Positions 7,876 to 17,267 of a stretch of 64,000 nucleotides of DNA are shown in pieces. The stretch is from Thiotrichaceae bacterium (GTDB taxonomy: Bacteria > Pseudomonadota > Gammaproteobacteria > Beggiatoales > Beggiatoaceae): contig JAQTYU010000011.1 in the NCBI GenBank assembly GCA_028688145.1, positions 47,944-111,943 of the forward strand. The letters run 5' to 3'. The translations under genes were made by a program, and so were the position numbers. Each line of letters begins with the position of its first letter. Positions within the stretch are counted from its first letter, which is position 1. The notes beneath the pieces are model-generated. The model did no database searches. It was not told the DNA's origin and worked only from the letters and a program-made list of their open reading frames with translations.

Positions 7876-8820
7876 TTAACTTAATGATAACGCATCTCGA
7901 GCGCGTTTCACCAATTTGCGCTGCACAAAATCATCCACAATACATTGCGCTAAATCTTGGGTGCATACACTTTGTAAGCCTTGCCACGCAGGAATACCGT
8001 TGACTTCTAAAACGTGTAATTTACCCGCATGATCTCGAATAATATCCACCCCCGCATAATCAGCCCCCACAATTCGCGTCGCAGCCTCTGCCAAAGCCGC
8101 TAATTCAGGGTCTAGCACCGCAGCTTTACACTGCGCCCCTTGGGCACGATTGGTCACCCAATGCTGATTACAACGCAGCATAATCGCATGAGACAAGCCG
8201 CCAATCACAAACACGCGCCAGTCATAATACAGTTGGTCATCGTCTTCAGTGGCAACCGCGTCAGGCAGGGTGGTGGGAATATAAGTTTGCAGGTAAAACA
8301 CCCCGCTAAAATTCGGTAAATCTTCAAGCTCTTGTAAACGAATTAAACCATTGCCCTGTGAACCGAAGAGCGGTTTCAGCACCAATTCTTCGCCGCGCGC
8401 AAACGCCGCTTGCATGATATGCAGGGCTTGTTCACGATTTTCGCAGACCCACGTCGGCGGCGTTGAAATACCCGCACGCTGCATTAAAAAGCTGGTCATG
8501 GATTTATCCACCGTGCGCTCAATCGCCCGCGCATCGTTATACACAGGCACGCCACATTCCCGCAACGCATGCAAAATATCTAAGCGAAAAGTGACTTGTT
8601 CAAAGCTGCCGCCCGCCACACCCCGCACTAATACGCCATCAGGTAAGGCACTGCCAAAATATGGCAACACAATACGCGGCGGGCTTGAGGACAGGTCTAA
8701 TGCACAATCGGAAAGCGCGATAAAACAGCTGTCGATGTCGTGCGTGGCAAATGCCTGACTTAAACAATGCCCATGCCAACCCGGCTTGTCTGCAATAATT
8801 GCAACACGTCGCTGTGTCAT
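7876..8820 (-). CDS. RimK-like ATP-grasp ligase
   Basis: A 314-residue ATP-grasp enzyme of the RimK/glutamate-ligase group. After an N-terminal Rossmann-like part, the ATP-grasp core shows VDKSMTSFLMQRAGI, the ATP-binding ELVLKPLFGSQGNG, YDWRVFVIGG, and the metal-binding end GKLHVLEVNGIPAW. Such enzymes form amide bonds between a carboxylate and an amino acid with ATP. Relatives that add glutamate to tetrahydromethanopterin occur in C1-oxidising bacteria, and the overall sequence style fits that branch, but RimK-type modification of another target is possible. An AAAGGT site precedes the ATG. Neighbours (cyclase upstream, 148-residue protein downstream) do not settle the substrate. Confidence 0.8.
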   Translation of the reverse strand: MTQRRVAIIADKPGWHGHCLSQAFATHDIDSCFIALSDCALDLSSSPPRIVLPYFGSALPDGVLVRGVAGGSFEQVTFRLDILHALRECGVPVYNDARAIERTVDKSMTSFLMQRAGISTPPTWVCENREQALHIMQAAFARGEELVLKPLFGSQGNGLIRLQELEDLPNFSGVFYLQTYIPTTLPDAVATEDDDQLYYDWRVFVIGGLSHAIMLRCNQHWVTNRAQGAQCKAAVLDPELAALAEAATRIVGADYAGVDIIRDHAGKLHVLEVNGIPAWQGLQSVCTQDLAQCIVDDFVQRKLVKRARDALSLS

Positions 8821-8882
8821 TAAAATACCTTTGTGGGAATGAAGCGGGAAGCTAAGAAAGGAAAACGGTATCGGGCTGACGA

Positions 8883-10472
8883 CTACTTACGCCCTCTCAG
8901 GAAATAGGTGTGCATTTGCCCTTTTCCTTTGATGTCAATTAAACCGCGTGATTCGCAATTAAATTTGTCTTGAATACGTTTGTAAGTGGCTTCAGAGATT
9001 TGCACACTGCCGGGAATGCCGTGTGATTCCATGCGGCTTGCGATATTCACCGCATCGCCCCACAGGTCATAATTGAACTTATTCTTGCCAATCACACCTG
9101 CCACCACAGGCCCTGTGTGAATGCCGACGCGAATATTAAAATTGGAATTGTGTTGAGAGTTAATACGTTTAATCGCATCAAACATATCCATTGCCATATC
9201 TGCCACCGCTTCTGCATGATCAAGGCGTGGTGTGGGCAAGCCGCCGACGAGCATATACGCATCCCCAATGGTTTTGATTTTTTCCAAGCCATGCAATTCT
9301 GTCAAAATATCAAACGCGAGGAAAATTTCATTGAGTTTTTCCACCAATTGTGATGCAGAAACCCCCGCCGACAATTGAGTAAAACCCACTAAATCGGAAA
9401 ATAACACCGTGACTTCGGGGAAACTGTCTGCGATAACCCGCTCGCCGCGCTTGAGGCGGTCAGCAATGGGCTTGGGCAAAATATTTAACAGTAATTTTTC
9501 AGATTTATCCTGTTCTATTTGTAATTTTTTGATGAACGCATGTTCGCGATCCCGCAAGCGTTTACGTTCCAAAGAAGCAGAAATTTTGGCTTTGAGAATA
9601 ACCTGATTAAAGGGCTTTTGCAGATAATCTTCCGCACCCATCTCAATGCAACGCACCACACTGTCGATTTCGTCCAACGCGGAAATCATAATCACAGGAA
9701 TATGGCTTAAATGGGGATCATTTTTGAGTTCAGCCAACACCTGATAACCGTTCATTTCGGGCATGATGATGTCTAGCAGCACTAAGTCATAGCTGCGCTG
9801 CCGAATCATTTCTAAAGCCTGTTGTCCGTTTTCGGCCACTTCAACTTTGAAACCTTGGCGATCCAAACGCCGCGACAGTAGATCACGGTTACTTTCTTTA
9901 TCATCCACCACCAACAGCGAGGCTTCTTGAACTGCCACTTCAGCAACGTGATTGTCGGTGGTATTACGCATCGAGCGCACCACCTCATCCATTAAGGTAG
10001 AAACAGGTGCACTAGGAGCCGCTTCAGGCTCTATAGGACGGGAAATCGTTTCCGCTTTGGAGAAATAAATCAGATCGCCAATCAGGGTCAGTAAGCGTCG
10101 TGCGGAAGAAAGGGTTTTTTGCAGCTCTAAACAGGCTTCTTGATTGACTTCGTCATCGACATCTTCAAGCAGCATCTCGCCATAGCCAATGATCGCATTA
10201 ATCGGGGTGCGTAAATCATGGCGAATCGTGGAGGTGAAAGATTCAAGATCAACCTCACCCGATGGCGTATTGTTCTTGCTGAACAATTTGGTGATGAGTG
10301 CGGACAATTGTTGTGCCGCAGACAGCATTTTATTCAGATCAGGGATGAACTCAGCCCAATCGGGGCGATGTTTCGCATAGTCAAGCAAAGACTCAGTATA
10401 GGCGATGATCGCCTTCGCTGGGGTCTGCAAATCTTGCCCCATATCGACTAAGTCATTTTCGCTACTGATCAC
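8883..10472 (-). CDS. HisKA-REC-class III adenylate cyclase signalling protein
   Basis: A 529-residue cytoplasmic signalling protein. Residues about 8-65 look like a HisKA dimerisation helix pair in which the phospho-acceptor position is Gln (GQDLQTP). Residues about 80-140 form a second HisKA with His85 (IRHDLRTP). No HATPase domain follows; instead a receiver domain (about 185-300, phospho-Asp234 in LVLLDIIMP) leads into a class III cyclase domain (about 350-520). The cyclase has metal aspartates 360 and 404, the adenine-selecting Lys400 and Asp469 (YDLWGD), and the transition-state Asn476/Arg480 pair, so cAMP is the likely product. The start is GTG. A receiver protein lies just upstream. 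Confidence 0.88.
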   Translation of the reverse strand: MISSENDLVDMGQDLQTPAKAIIAYTESLLDYAKHRPDWAEFIPDLNKMLSAAQQLSALITKLFSKNNTPSGEVDLESFTSTIRHDLRTPINAIIGYGEMLLEDVDDEVNQEACLELQKTLSSARRLLTLIGDLIYFSKAETISRPIEPEAAPSAPVSTLMDEVVRSMRNTTDNHVAEVAVQEASLLVVDDKESNRDLLSRRLDRQGFKVEVAENGQQALEMIRQRSYDLVLLDIIMPEMNGYQVLAELKNDPHLSHIPVIMISALDEIDSVVRCIEMGAEDYLQKPFNQVILKAKISASLERKRLRDREHAFIKKLQIEQDKSEKLLLNILPKPIADRLKRGERVIADSFPEVTVLFSDLVGFTQLSAGVSASQLVEKLNEIFLAFDILTELHGLEKIKTIGDAYMLVGGLPTPRLDHAEAVADMAMDMFDAIKRINSQHNSNFNIRVGIHTGPVVAGVIGKNKFNYDLWGDAVNIASRMESHGIPGSVQISEATYKRIQDKFNCESRGLIDIKGKGQMHTYFLRGRK

Positions 10473-10555
10473 GGAATGATGCCTTCAGCTGGAGTGTCGT
10501 GTGTGAAAACTTGGATGCGGTAATGATGCACCTTGCGTATCCATAGAAATTAAAT

Positions 10556-10936
10556 TCATGCGTCAGGCTTATGATTGGCTAATAATTCTTCAATTTTTCC
10601 TAACAGGCGCGGCAATTCAATCGGTTTGGTATCATAATCATCACAACCCGCAGCCAATGCTTGTTCTCTGTCCCCTGACATCGCGTGTGCCGTCAGGGCG
10701 ATGACGGGAATATGTTTAGTATCTTCCGCGCCTTTAATATCTCGTGTGGCAGTCCAGCCATCTTTCACAGGCAAACTCATGTCCATTAAAATCAGGTCAG
10801 GTTTTTCACTGTGCGCCATTTCAACGCCTTGCCCGCCATCAGTGGCGATCACGACATCGAATCCTTTACGCGATAAACGTCGTGATAACATATCACGGTT
10901 CATCTCGTTATCTTCTACCAGCAAAATTTTTGCCAT
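10556..10936 (-). CDS. Stand-alone response regulator receiver
   Basis: A 126-residue CheY-like single receiver domain with the acidic pair EDNE near residue 8, phospho-Asp in LILMDMSLP at about residue 53, the Thr of VIALTAHAM and a KP pair in YDTKPIELP. It has no output domain, so it probably passes phosphate or interacts with a partner. An AAGGAG site precedes the ATG. The cyclase gene follows 83 bases downstream on the same strand, suggesting one transcript and a shared signalling path. The receiver resembles the one within the cyclase protein (NRDMLSRRLSRKGF versus NRDLLSRRLDRQGF), so the two probably arose by duplication. Confidence 0.92.
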   Translation of the reverse strand: MAKILLVEDNEMNRDMLSRRLSRKGFDVVIATDGGQGVEMAHSEKPDLILMDMSLPVKDGWTATRDIKGAEDTKHIPVIALTAHAMSGDREQALAAGCDDYDTKPIELPRLLGKIEELLANHKPDA

Positions 10937-11277
10937 TTAAGGTGTTCTCCTTTACATCGCTATTTGACTGTATGACTTAGCGTGTTTGATTCTATCAGGA
11001 ATACATGTCCGTACAACCGAATAACCATGATGTATGCTTTCTCTAAAGCAAAAATCAAGCCTAAGTTAGCTAAACCTAGACGAATGGGGGTTGTATCATC
11101 GTTGAAGTAGTGTACTACTCTCTAAAAACATTTGTCGTAGCGTATCGCTTGCTTTTGACACGGTATGCTCGCACAAGACTGCGGAAATTCTACCACAACT
11201 AAACCTAAGATATTTACACGCTAAGAATGGTTTATTTCAAGTATCCTGTTTGAAATTATCGCAAACGATTGTGAAAA
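10937..11277. other. Intergenic, about 340 bases
   Basis: AT-rich sequence between the glycosyltransferase and receiver genes, expected to hold the promoter of the receiver-cyclase pair. I see no repeat, RNA gene or clear hairpin. Confidence 0.4.
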
Positions 11278-12339
11278 TTATGAATGTGTTTCCGTTAACA
11301 GCGCGTGATAATTGGCAATTCCTTGTTCTGCGGAAAAACGAGTCTCCACTGCCTGACGTGCGCCTGCGACCAAGCGATTTAAATATTCGGGTTCTGCAGT
11401 GAGCAACTCGCGTAAACGCTTGGCAAGGGCTTCGGGATTATTGGCTTTAAAGTGTAGTCCTGAAACCTCATTTTCCACCAATGCCGCAGCCCCGCCTGTG
11501 TTTGGAATCAACACGGGCAAATCCGCCGCCATCGCTTCCAATATCGCCAGCCCAAAGGGTTCAGTGGGGCACAGATGCAGTAATAAATCGGCATTTGCTA
11601 AACGTTGTGGCACATCTGAGACAAAGCCTAAAAATTGTACTTGTGGATGATATTTAGCAGCGCGCTCGCGCATTTCATCTAAATTCCAGCCCGTTCCTAA
11701 AATTGTGATTTCTAAGTGCTGTAATAAGTCTGGGGCCAAGTCTAAAGCATCTAATAACACATCAATACGTTTAATCGGATCAATTCGTGAAACCACGACA
11801 ATATGTTGAATCCCTTGGCGGGTAAATTGGGGGCGTTTAGGGCTTTTTGCAACACGCTCAGGCAACAGAAAGTTTTCGACCACGTCAATGGAACTGGCTT
11901 TTACCCCATGAGCAATCAAACGACTACGCACAAAATAGGAAACGGCAATAAAACGCACGGGAAAATAATTCAGATAGGCTTTGCGTCCGTAACTTTCGCG
12001 CTCGTCTGTGCCGCCATGAATAATGTGTAAATGGGTAAGTTTGCGCCGATAAAAGATATTCCACACCGAAAGCAACAAGGCTTGTTTAACACCTGTGGAC
12101 ATCACCATCAATTCATAATAATTACTTAACACTTCGTGAAGTTGTGAAGATAATTGCAATAAATTACGAAAAGCATAGGTTTTAATACCTTTCTCTTCTG
12201 CTTTGGCAATGACTACACCCTCAGGCGCAATCAAAATGGGGGTGTATTCACTCGACAAACCTTCGAGGGTTGCCAGTGCCATTTGTTCTGTCCCGTAAAA
12301 ATTGCCACAGTGCAGAATATAAACTAAGGGAGTTTTCAT
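11278..12339 (-). CDS. Glycosyltransferase family 4 protein
   Basis: A GT4-type (GT-B fold) retaining glycosyltransferase of about 353 residues. The start region MKTPLVYILHCGNFYGTEQM is the usual first strand and glycine loop of the acceptor domain. The C-terminal donor-sugar domain shows HIVVVSRIDPIKRIDVLLDA, QFLGFVSDVPQRLANADLLL and the E-x7-E motif region EPFGLAILEAMAADLPVLIP. It probably adds a sugar to a surface glycan or lipid at the cytoplasmic membrane face. I chose the ATG at 12339; the frame is open upstream to a TTG at 12405 and an ATG at 12375. No other glycan gene is adjacent, so its substrate is unknown. Confidence 0.85.
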   Translation of the reverse strand: MKTPLVYILHCGNFYGTEQMALATLEGLSSEYTPILIAPEGVVIAKAEEKGIKTYAFRNLLQLSSQLHEVLSNYYELMVMSTGVKQALLLSVWNIFYRRKLTHLHIIHGGTDERESYGRKAYLNYFPVRFIAVSYFVRSRLIAHGVKASSIDVVENFLLPERVAKSPKRPQFTRQGIQHIVVVSRIDPIKRIDVLLDALDLAPDLLQHLEITILGTGWNLDEMRERAAKYHPQVQFLGFVSDVPQRLANADLLLHLCPTEPFGLAILEAMAADLPVLIPNTGGAAALVENEVSGLHFKANNPEALAKRLRELLTAEPEYLNRLVAGARQAVETRFSAEQGIANYHALLTETHS

Positions 12340-12492
12340 GAGAAGCGTGTGAATTCGTCGAAAAATTGGCTTCATTCTAAAGGGAATAGACTGCAAGTCA
12401 ATCAAAACAATATCACTATGAGGGCAGTGAGCGGAATTTTGGTGGTTTCTTGTTTGAATCAGGATTTAGATAATGAACCTCCTGAAAAAATC

Positions 12493-12529
12493 AAAAGCCC
12501 TCTCAATCACCAGCATTGAGAGGGCTTTT
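12493..12529 (-). terminator. Rho-independent terminator
   Basis: A perfect 15-bp stem (12493-12507 with 12515-12529) with core AGCCCTCTCAAT around a 7-base loop, flanked by A and T runs. It ends the transcript of the coiled-coil protein gene that stops at 12550. Confidence 0.88.
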
Positions 12530-12549
12530 TCAGAAGGCTTTACACCAAA

Positions 12550-12882
12550 TCAGTGCAACATGTGGTGCTGTAATTTTTGAAATTCTTGACAGGCAACATC
12601 TAATTCTTGGGCTGCCTCAGTAAAATGCAAATTCGTCACTTGCACTTCACGATTCGTATTTTTTACATGCACTTCCATTGCCTTAATTTGTTGCTCGACT
12701 GCTTGCAACTGACCGTCAGTTTCTTGCAGTTGGCGATCAGTTTCGCGCAATTGCGCATCAGCTTCATCAAATTGTTGCGTGGTGCGGGCTTGTAAATCTA
12801 CCAGCTCTTGCAATAACTTATCAGCTTCAGTTTGAGCGGTTGCGAGGCTTTCCATCAACGCTTTAAGTTTAATGGGATTCAT
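12550..12882 (-). CDS. Small coiled-coil protein with heptad repeats
   Basis: A 110-residue protein that is almost wholly coiled-coil. Residues about 40-70 carry near-perfect 7-residue repeats (DAQLRET, DRQLQET, DGQLQAV), followed by further helical heptads ending in FQKLQHHMLH. No signal peptide, no catalytic motif. It starts 33 bases after the stop of the giant FAD/Fe-S oxidoreductase gene and is followed by a strong terminator, so it is probably the last gene of that transcript. A scaffold or oligomerisation role is plausible, but nothing shows a link in function. Confidence 0.75.
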   Translation of the reverse strand: MNPIKLKALMESLATAQTEADKLLQELVDLQARTTQQFDEADAQLRETDRQLQETDGQLQAVEQQIKAMEVHVKNTNREVQVTNLHFTEAAQELDVACQEFQKLQHHMLH

Positions 12883-12915
12883 GGTACTTCCTATCAGAAA
12901 CGGAGTGGCATATTC

Positions 12916-15900
12916 CTACAACAATACGCGCTCAATCCCGCCTTGTCTAGCCTGTTCAATGAATTTTGTCTGCCAATCTTTGCCCAAATAGCTATTCGCT
13001 AATTCGATCACGATATAGTCCGTTTCCACTTCAATATCTTCACGATAGCGCGACAAACCTTGTAAACATGCAGGGCAAGAAGTCAGGATTTTAACCTGCT
13101 GTTTGCCATCCACAGGCTGCCCAATTAACTCAGTCACGCCTTTTTCCAGCTCTTCCAATTTACGCGAACGCACTTGCACCGCAATATCAGGGCGTGCCGT
13201 GGCAAATGTGCCCGCTTCCCCACAACAACGATCCGACAAAGTCACCGCTTGTCCGAGTAAATTTTCTGCCACTTTCAGCGCGGAATAGGTTTTCATCGGG
13301 GTGTGGCAAGGCTCGTGATATAAGTATTGCGTGCCCTTAATCCCTTCAATCATCACGCCTTTTTCCATCAAATACTCGTGAATATCCAATAAGCGGCAAT
13401 TCGGGAAAATCTGCTGGAATTGATATTTCAGCAATTGATCCATACACGTTCCACAGGACACAATCACAGTTTTAATATCCATGTAATTCAGCGTGTTGGC
13501 AACGCGATGAAATAACACCTGATTATCTGTCGTGATTTTAGTCGCCATATCCGTATTGCCGCCCGCATTTTGCGGATAGCCACAGCACAGATAACCCGGT
13601 GGCAATACCGTCTGTACCCCGACTTTATACAGCATCGCCAAGGTCGCCAAACCAATTTGGCTGAACAAACGTTCTGAACCGCAACCGGGGAAATAAAATA
13701 CCGCTTCGCAATCTTCCGCATCCTGACGCGGATCACGCAGAATCGGCACGACATTCGGGTCTTCCAAACCCAATAAACCGCGCATCGGCTGCTTGGGAAT
13801 ATTCGCAGGCATCGGTTTTTTAACGAAGTTAATGATTTGCACAGGAATCGGGGTTTTTCCTGTGGTGGCAGCAGGAATTTTTTTCTCGCCCAATAAGTGC
13901 AATTTTTTCGCAATACTGTGTGCGAAACGTTGCGCCGCATAACCCCATTCAATCAAAGTCTTACGCATAATATTGATAGTCGTGGGATCGGTAACATTTA
14001 AAAACTGCATCGAAACCCAAGTGCCGATATTGCGATTGGATTCCCCATATTTTTTAAGAATATGGCGCATTTTCACCGTCACATCGCCGAAATCGATTTT
14101 CACAGGGCAAGGCTTCAAACAGCGATGGCAAACCGTGCAATGGTCTGCAATGTCGTTCATTTCATCAAAATGCCGTAACGAAATCCCGCGCCGCGTCTGC
14201 TCTTCATATAAAAACGCTTCAATAATCAAGCCCGTGGCTAAAATCTTGTTGCGTGGTGAATACAATAAATTGGCGCGGGGCACATGCGTGGTGCACACAG
14301 GTTTACATTTCCCACAACGCAAACAATGTTTAATCGATTGATTTAACTCGCCTAATTCGCTGGCTTCGAGTAATAACGCCTCTTGTTCCAACAAACGCAA
14401 TGAAGGGGTGTACGCATTTTGCAATCCCGAGCCGGGCATTAATTTGCCACGGTTGAAACGCCCTTCGGGGTCAATGCGTTGTTTATAATCGGCAAACGCG
14501 GCGACCGCTTTCGGATCAAGGTATTGAATCTTGGTCAAACCAATGCCATGCTCGCCAGAAATCACCCCGCCGAGTTTTTCCGCAATCTTCATCACCCGTT
14601 CAACAATGCGCTCGGCTTCTTGCAACATCTCGTAATCATTAGAATTGACGGGGATATTGGTGTGCACATTGCCATCGCCTGCGTGCATGTGCGTTGCCAC
14701 AAACAAGCGACTGCTGCGAATGCTGGCGTGAATTTTATCAAGTTTTGCGGCAACCCCCGCCAAAGCTTGCCCCACAAAAATATCTTTTAAGGCACTTTCC
14801 ACTTCGCGGCGGTAAGAAATTCTTAAAGCGCGGCGTTGTAATAAGCTGAAAATGCTGTCGTCGGGGCGCAATTGGGGAATTAAATCAGCGGGCAATAATT
14901 CAGTCAACGCGCTGGCGGGGCTGTCAATTTCGCTTAAATAGCGCGTCCAACGTTGGCGCACTTTTTCTAAATGTTCCCGCGCCGCTTGTTTTTTGGCGGC
15001 GATAATTGCAGTGTTTTCAGTATTTTCACTGTATTCCGTGCCCGCTTGGCGCAACTCGGGCAAATCACCTTCTAAATAATTTAAAACCGCTTCAATGGTT
15101 TGCAGTTTATTGGTGGTAGATTGCTCGATATTAATGCGTTCAATTTCGTCGTTGTATTCCGACAAACCTTCTAGCGGAATCACCACATCTTCATTGACTT
15201 TAAACGCATTGGTGTGCGCGGCAATTGCGGCGGTGCGGCTGCGGTCTTGCCAAAATTGATGACGCGCTTCGGGGGTGACTGCGATAAAACCTTCTGCCTC
15301 GCGCAGATTCGCCATGTGCACCACTTGCGAAGCGGCTTCAGCAACGTATTTATCTTCATGCCCTGCAATGTCAATTAATAACAACATTTTAGGTAAATCA
15401 TGACGATGCGGTGCTTTGGTGCTGTAACCGACGGCGCGCACATAACGCTCATCTAAATGTTCCATCCCCGCCAATAACACGTTGGGATGTCCATCTAAAT
15501 ATTGCTTAGTTTCCACAATCGCAGGCACGGCACGTTTTAAATCTGAACCGAAAAATTCAAGGCAGACGGTGCGCATGAATTTAGGCTGTTGGTGCAAAAT
15601 AAATACGCCCGAAGTAATTAAGCCGTCGCAGCCTTCTTTCTGAATGCCAGGCAAACCGCCTAAAAACTTATTGGTGACATCTTTGCCCAAACCTGATTTG
15701 CGTAATTCTGTGCCGGGAATGTGTAAAAATTCAGGCTCGCCCACGGGGGTTTTGCCGTCTTTGGCAAAGCGGGTGACTTTGAATTCTGCCACGGGCACAG
15801 TATGAATTTTGCCGAGATTGTGCTGCAAGCGTTCGACTTCAATCCATTCCGCGTTAGGCGTAACCATGCGCCATGAAAGCAAATTGTCCAGCGTCGTGCC

Positions 15901-16776
15901 CCAAAGTACCGCTTTTTTCCCGCCCGCATTCATCGAGATATTGCCGCCAATGGTGGAGGCATCTTGTGAAGTCGGGTCGACGGCAAACACGCATTTTTTA
16001 GTCGCGGCTTTTTCAGCCACGCGCTTGGTAACTACGCCCGCCTCGACGCGAATGGTGTGCACCTCTTGCTTGCCGTTCAGCGTGTCTAAACTGCGGACTT
16101 CAATTTCACTGAGCCTGTCCAGTTTTTCCATGTTAATCACGGCACTGTCGGCATGAAGCGGAATTGCGCCGCCTGTGTACCCTGTGCCGCCGCCGCGTGG
16201 AATAATGGTTAATTTCAGTTCGATACAGGCTGCCACTAAAGCGGCTATTTCTTGTTCCGTGTCGGGACAGAGCACCACGAAAGGATATTCAACGCGCCAG
16301 TCAGTGGCATCGGTGACGTGCGAAACTCGGGATAAACCATCAAAACAAATATTGTCTTTGCGGGTAATTTGGGTGAGTCGTTTCAACACCACCGTGCGTA
16401 AACGTTGTTGTTCGAGTAGCCAAGTTTGAAAATTATTCACCGCTTTTAAACTGGCTTCTGCCAAATCCAGCGCGAGTTGATTGCCTTCAGCGCGGGCTTT
16501 AATCTGATTTAAACGATGGTGTAAAGCATCAATCAGCAGTTTGCGACGTTTCGGATTTTCTAATAAATCGTCTTGAATAAAGGGGTTGCGTTGAATCACC
16601 CAAATATCACCCAGCACTTCAAATAACATGCGGGCGGAGCGTCCTGTGCGGCGTTGGGCGCGCAATTCGGATAAAGTGTGCCAACAAGATTCCCCTAAAA
16701 TACGGATGACGATTTCACGGTCAGAAAATGAGGTGTAGTTATAGGGAATCTCACGAATGCGCGGTTGCTGATTCAT
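12916..16776 (-). CDS. Giant FAD-linked oxidase/Fe-S oxidoreductase (DUF3683 type)
   Basis: A 1286-residue fusion. The N-terminal region ([17 protein letters not shown]) is the DUF3683-like part. It is followed by a PCMH-type FAD-binding domain with [17 protein letters not shown], and an FAD-oxidase C-terminal domain with [20 protein letters not shown] and [11 protein letters not shown] as in glycolate and D-lactate dehydrogenases. Two 4Fe-4S motifs come next ([11 protein letters not shown] and [14 protein letters not shown]), then two CCG domains with CCGYPQ and CCGEAGTF as in GlpC/LldE. It probably oxidises a 2-hydroxy acid and passes electrons to the quinone pool. The ATG at 16776 starts the conserved domain; the frame is open further upstream. 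Substrate unproven. Confidence 0.88.
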   Translation of the reverse strand: MNQQPRIREIPYNYTSFSDREIVIRILGESCWHTLSELRAQRRTGRSARMLFEVLGDIWVIQRNPFIQDDLLENPKRRKLLIDALHHRLNQIKARAEGNQLALDLAEASLKAVNNFQTWLLEQQRLRTVVLKRLTQITRKDNICFDGLSRVSHVTDATDWRVEYPFVVLCPDTEQEIAALVAACIELKLTIIPRGGGTGYTGGAIPLHADSAVINMEKLDRLSEIEVRSLDTLNGKQEVHTIRVEAGVVTKRVAEKAATKKCVFAVDPTSQDASTIGGNISMNAGGKKAVLWGTTLDNLLSWRMVTPNAEWIEVERLQHNLGKIHTVPVAEFKVTRFAKDGKTPVGEPEFLHIPGTELRKSGLGKDVTNKFLGGLPGIQKEGCDGLITSGVFILHQQPKFMRTVCLEFFGSDLKRAVPAIVETKQYLDGHPNVLLAGMEHLDERYVRAVGYSTKAPHRHDLPKMLLLIDIAGHEDKYVAEAASQVVHMANLREAEGFIAVTPEARHQFWQDRSRTAAIAAHTNAFKVNEDVVIPLEGLSEYNDEIERINIEQSTTNKLQTIEAVLNYLEGDLPELRQAGTEYSENTENTAIIAAKKQAAREHLEKVRQRWTRYLSEIDSPASALTELLPADLIPQLRPDDSIFSLLQRRALRISYRREVESALKDIFVGQALAGVAAKLDKIHASIRSSRLFVATHMHAGDGNVHTNIPVNSNDYEMLQEAERIVERVMKIAEKLGGVISGEHGIGLTKIQYLDPKAVAAFADYKQRIDPEGRFNRGKLMPGSGLQNAYTPSLRLLEQEALLLEASELGELNQSIKHCLRCGKCKPVCTTHVPRANLLYSPRNKILATGLIIEAFLYEEQTRRGISLRHFDEMNDIADHCTVCHRCLKPCPVKIDFGDVTVKMRHILKKYGESNRNIGTWVSMQFLNVTDPTTINIMRKTLIEWGYAAQRFAHSIAKKLHLLGEKKIPAATTGKTPIPVQIINFVKKPMPANIPKQPMRGLLGLEDPNVVPILRDPRQDAEDCEAVFYFPGCGSERLFSQIGLATLAMLYKVGVQTVLPPGYLCCGYPQNAGGNTDMATKITTDNQVLFHRVANTLNYMDIKTVIVSCGTCMDQLLKYQFQQIFPNCRLLDIHEYLMEKGVMIEGIKGTQYLYHEPCHTPMKTYSALKVAENLLGQAVTLSDRCCGEAGTFATARPDIAVQVRSRKLEELEKGVTELIGQPVDGKQQVKILTSCPACLQGLSRYREDIEVETDYIVIELANSYLGKDWQTKFIEQARQGGIERVLL

Positions 16777-16930
16777 TTCAATCACTCGAAGCGAACTTTT
16801 AGAAGAGAGTTTTTTAGTGTAGCAGAATATTGGGTAGGATAACCAAAACACAAGGTGTTTGCCTATGGCTTGACTTAAAGAAGCCTCAGCCCCGAGGAGA
16901 GTCCCAAAGTAGAAGAAACTGTAAAAAGTT

Positions 16931-17022
16931 TAGGAGTTACGTAGTTGAAACACTAAATCCTTTTTTTACAATAATTTTTACAGTAAAACAAAAGAGTTAA
17001 AGATTCGACTGCGTAACTCCTA
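16931..17022. mobile_element. MITE-like element C
   Basis: Left TAGGAGTTACGTAGTTGAA (16931-16949) and right TTCGACTGCGTAACTCCTA (17004-17022) are the same ends as elements A and B, here with only 54 internal bases, rich in A and T. Terminal TA at both sides. Confidence 0.75.
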
Positions 17023-17051
17023 AACATATTAATTTAAAAATATTTATCAAG

Positions 17052-17092
17052 CGTAGGATGTATGGTGGTGGCTGCGCCTTATACATCCTACG
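17052..17092. repeat. Palindromic repeat CGTAGGATGTAT...ATACATCCTACG
   Basis: A perfect 12-bp inverted repeat (17052-17063 with 17081-17092) around a G/C-rich centre. Copies or halves lie at about 7165-7203, 32104-32125 and 51050-51148, often near MITE ends. Confidence 0.7.
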
Positions 17093-17106
17093 AACTGCTG
17101 AATTTG

Positions 17107-17226
17107 ATGTGTTGTCCACAGTGTGGGGGAAATTTGCTCAGGGCGTGGGTAAAATCATCGGGGAAAACGGTTTTGGCTTGTCAGCATTATCCGCAGTGTA
17201 AAACGGTGTTGTCTGAAGAGGGGTGA
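17107..17226 (+). CDS. Small zinc-ribbon protein, 39 aa
   Basis: The ATG opens MCCPQCGGNLLRAWVKSSGK and continues TVLACQHYPQCKTVLSEEG. The C-x2-C plus C-x5-C arrangement with the YP-x-C element is that of the topoisomerase I-type C4 zinc ribbon. The whole reading frame consists of this single finger. No strong ribosome site is visible, and a palindromic repeat ends a few bases upstream, so it may be a real small protein or the surviving tail of a larger gene. It lies tail to tail with the ATPase gene on the other strand. Confidence 0.5.
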   Translation: MCCPQCGGNLLRAWVKSSGKTVLACQHYPQCKTVLSEEG

Positions 17227-17267
17227 TTTTACCCCCCCTTTTTCAATGCAGGTGAAAAGCAATTTAT

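Noticed and set aside
13488..13952. 154-codon frame on the same strand as the giant oxidoreductase
   Set aside because: Shifted frame inside a strongly supported gene with Fe-S and CCG motifs; its Arg/Cys/Trp content is typical of a shadow.
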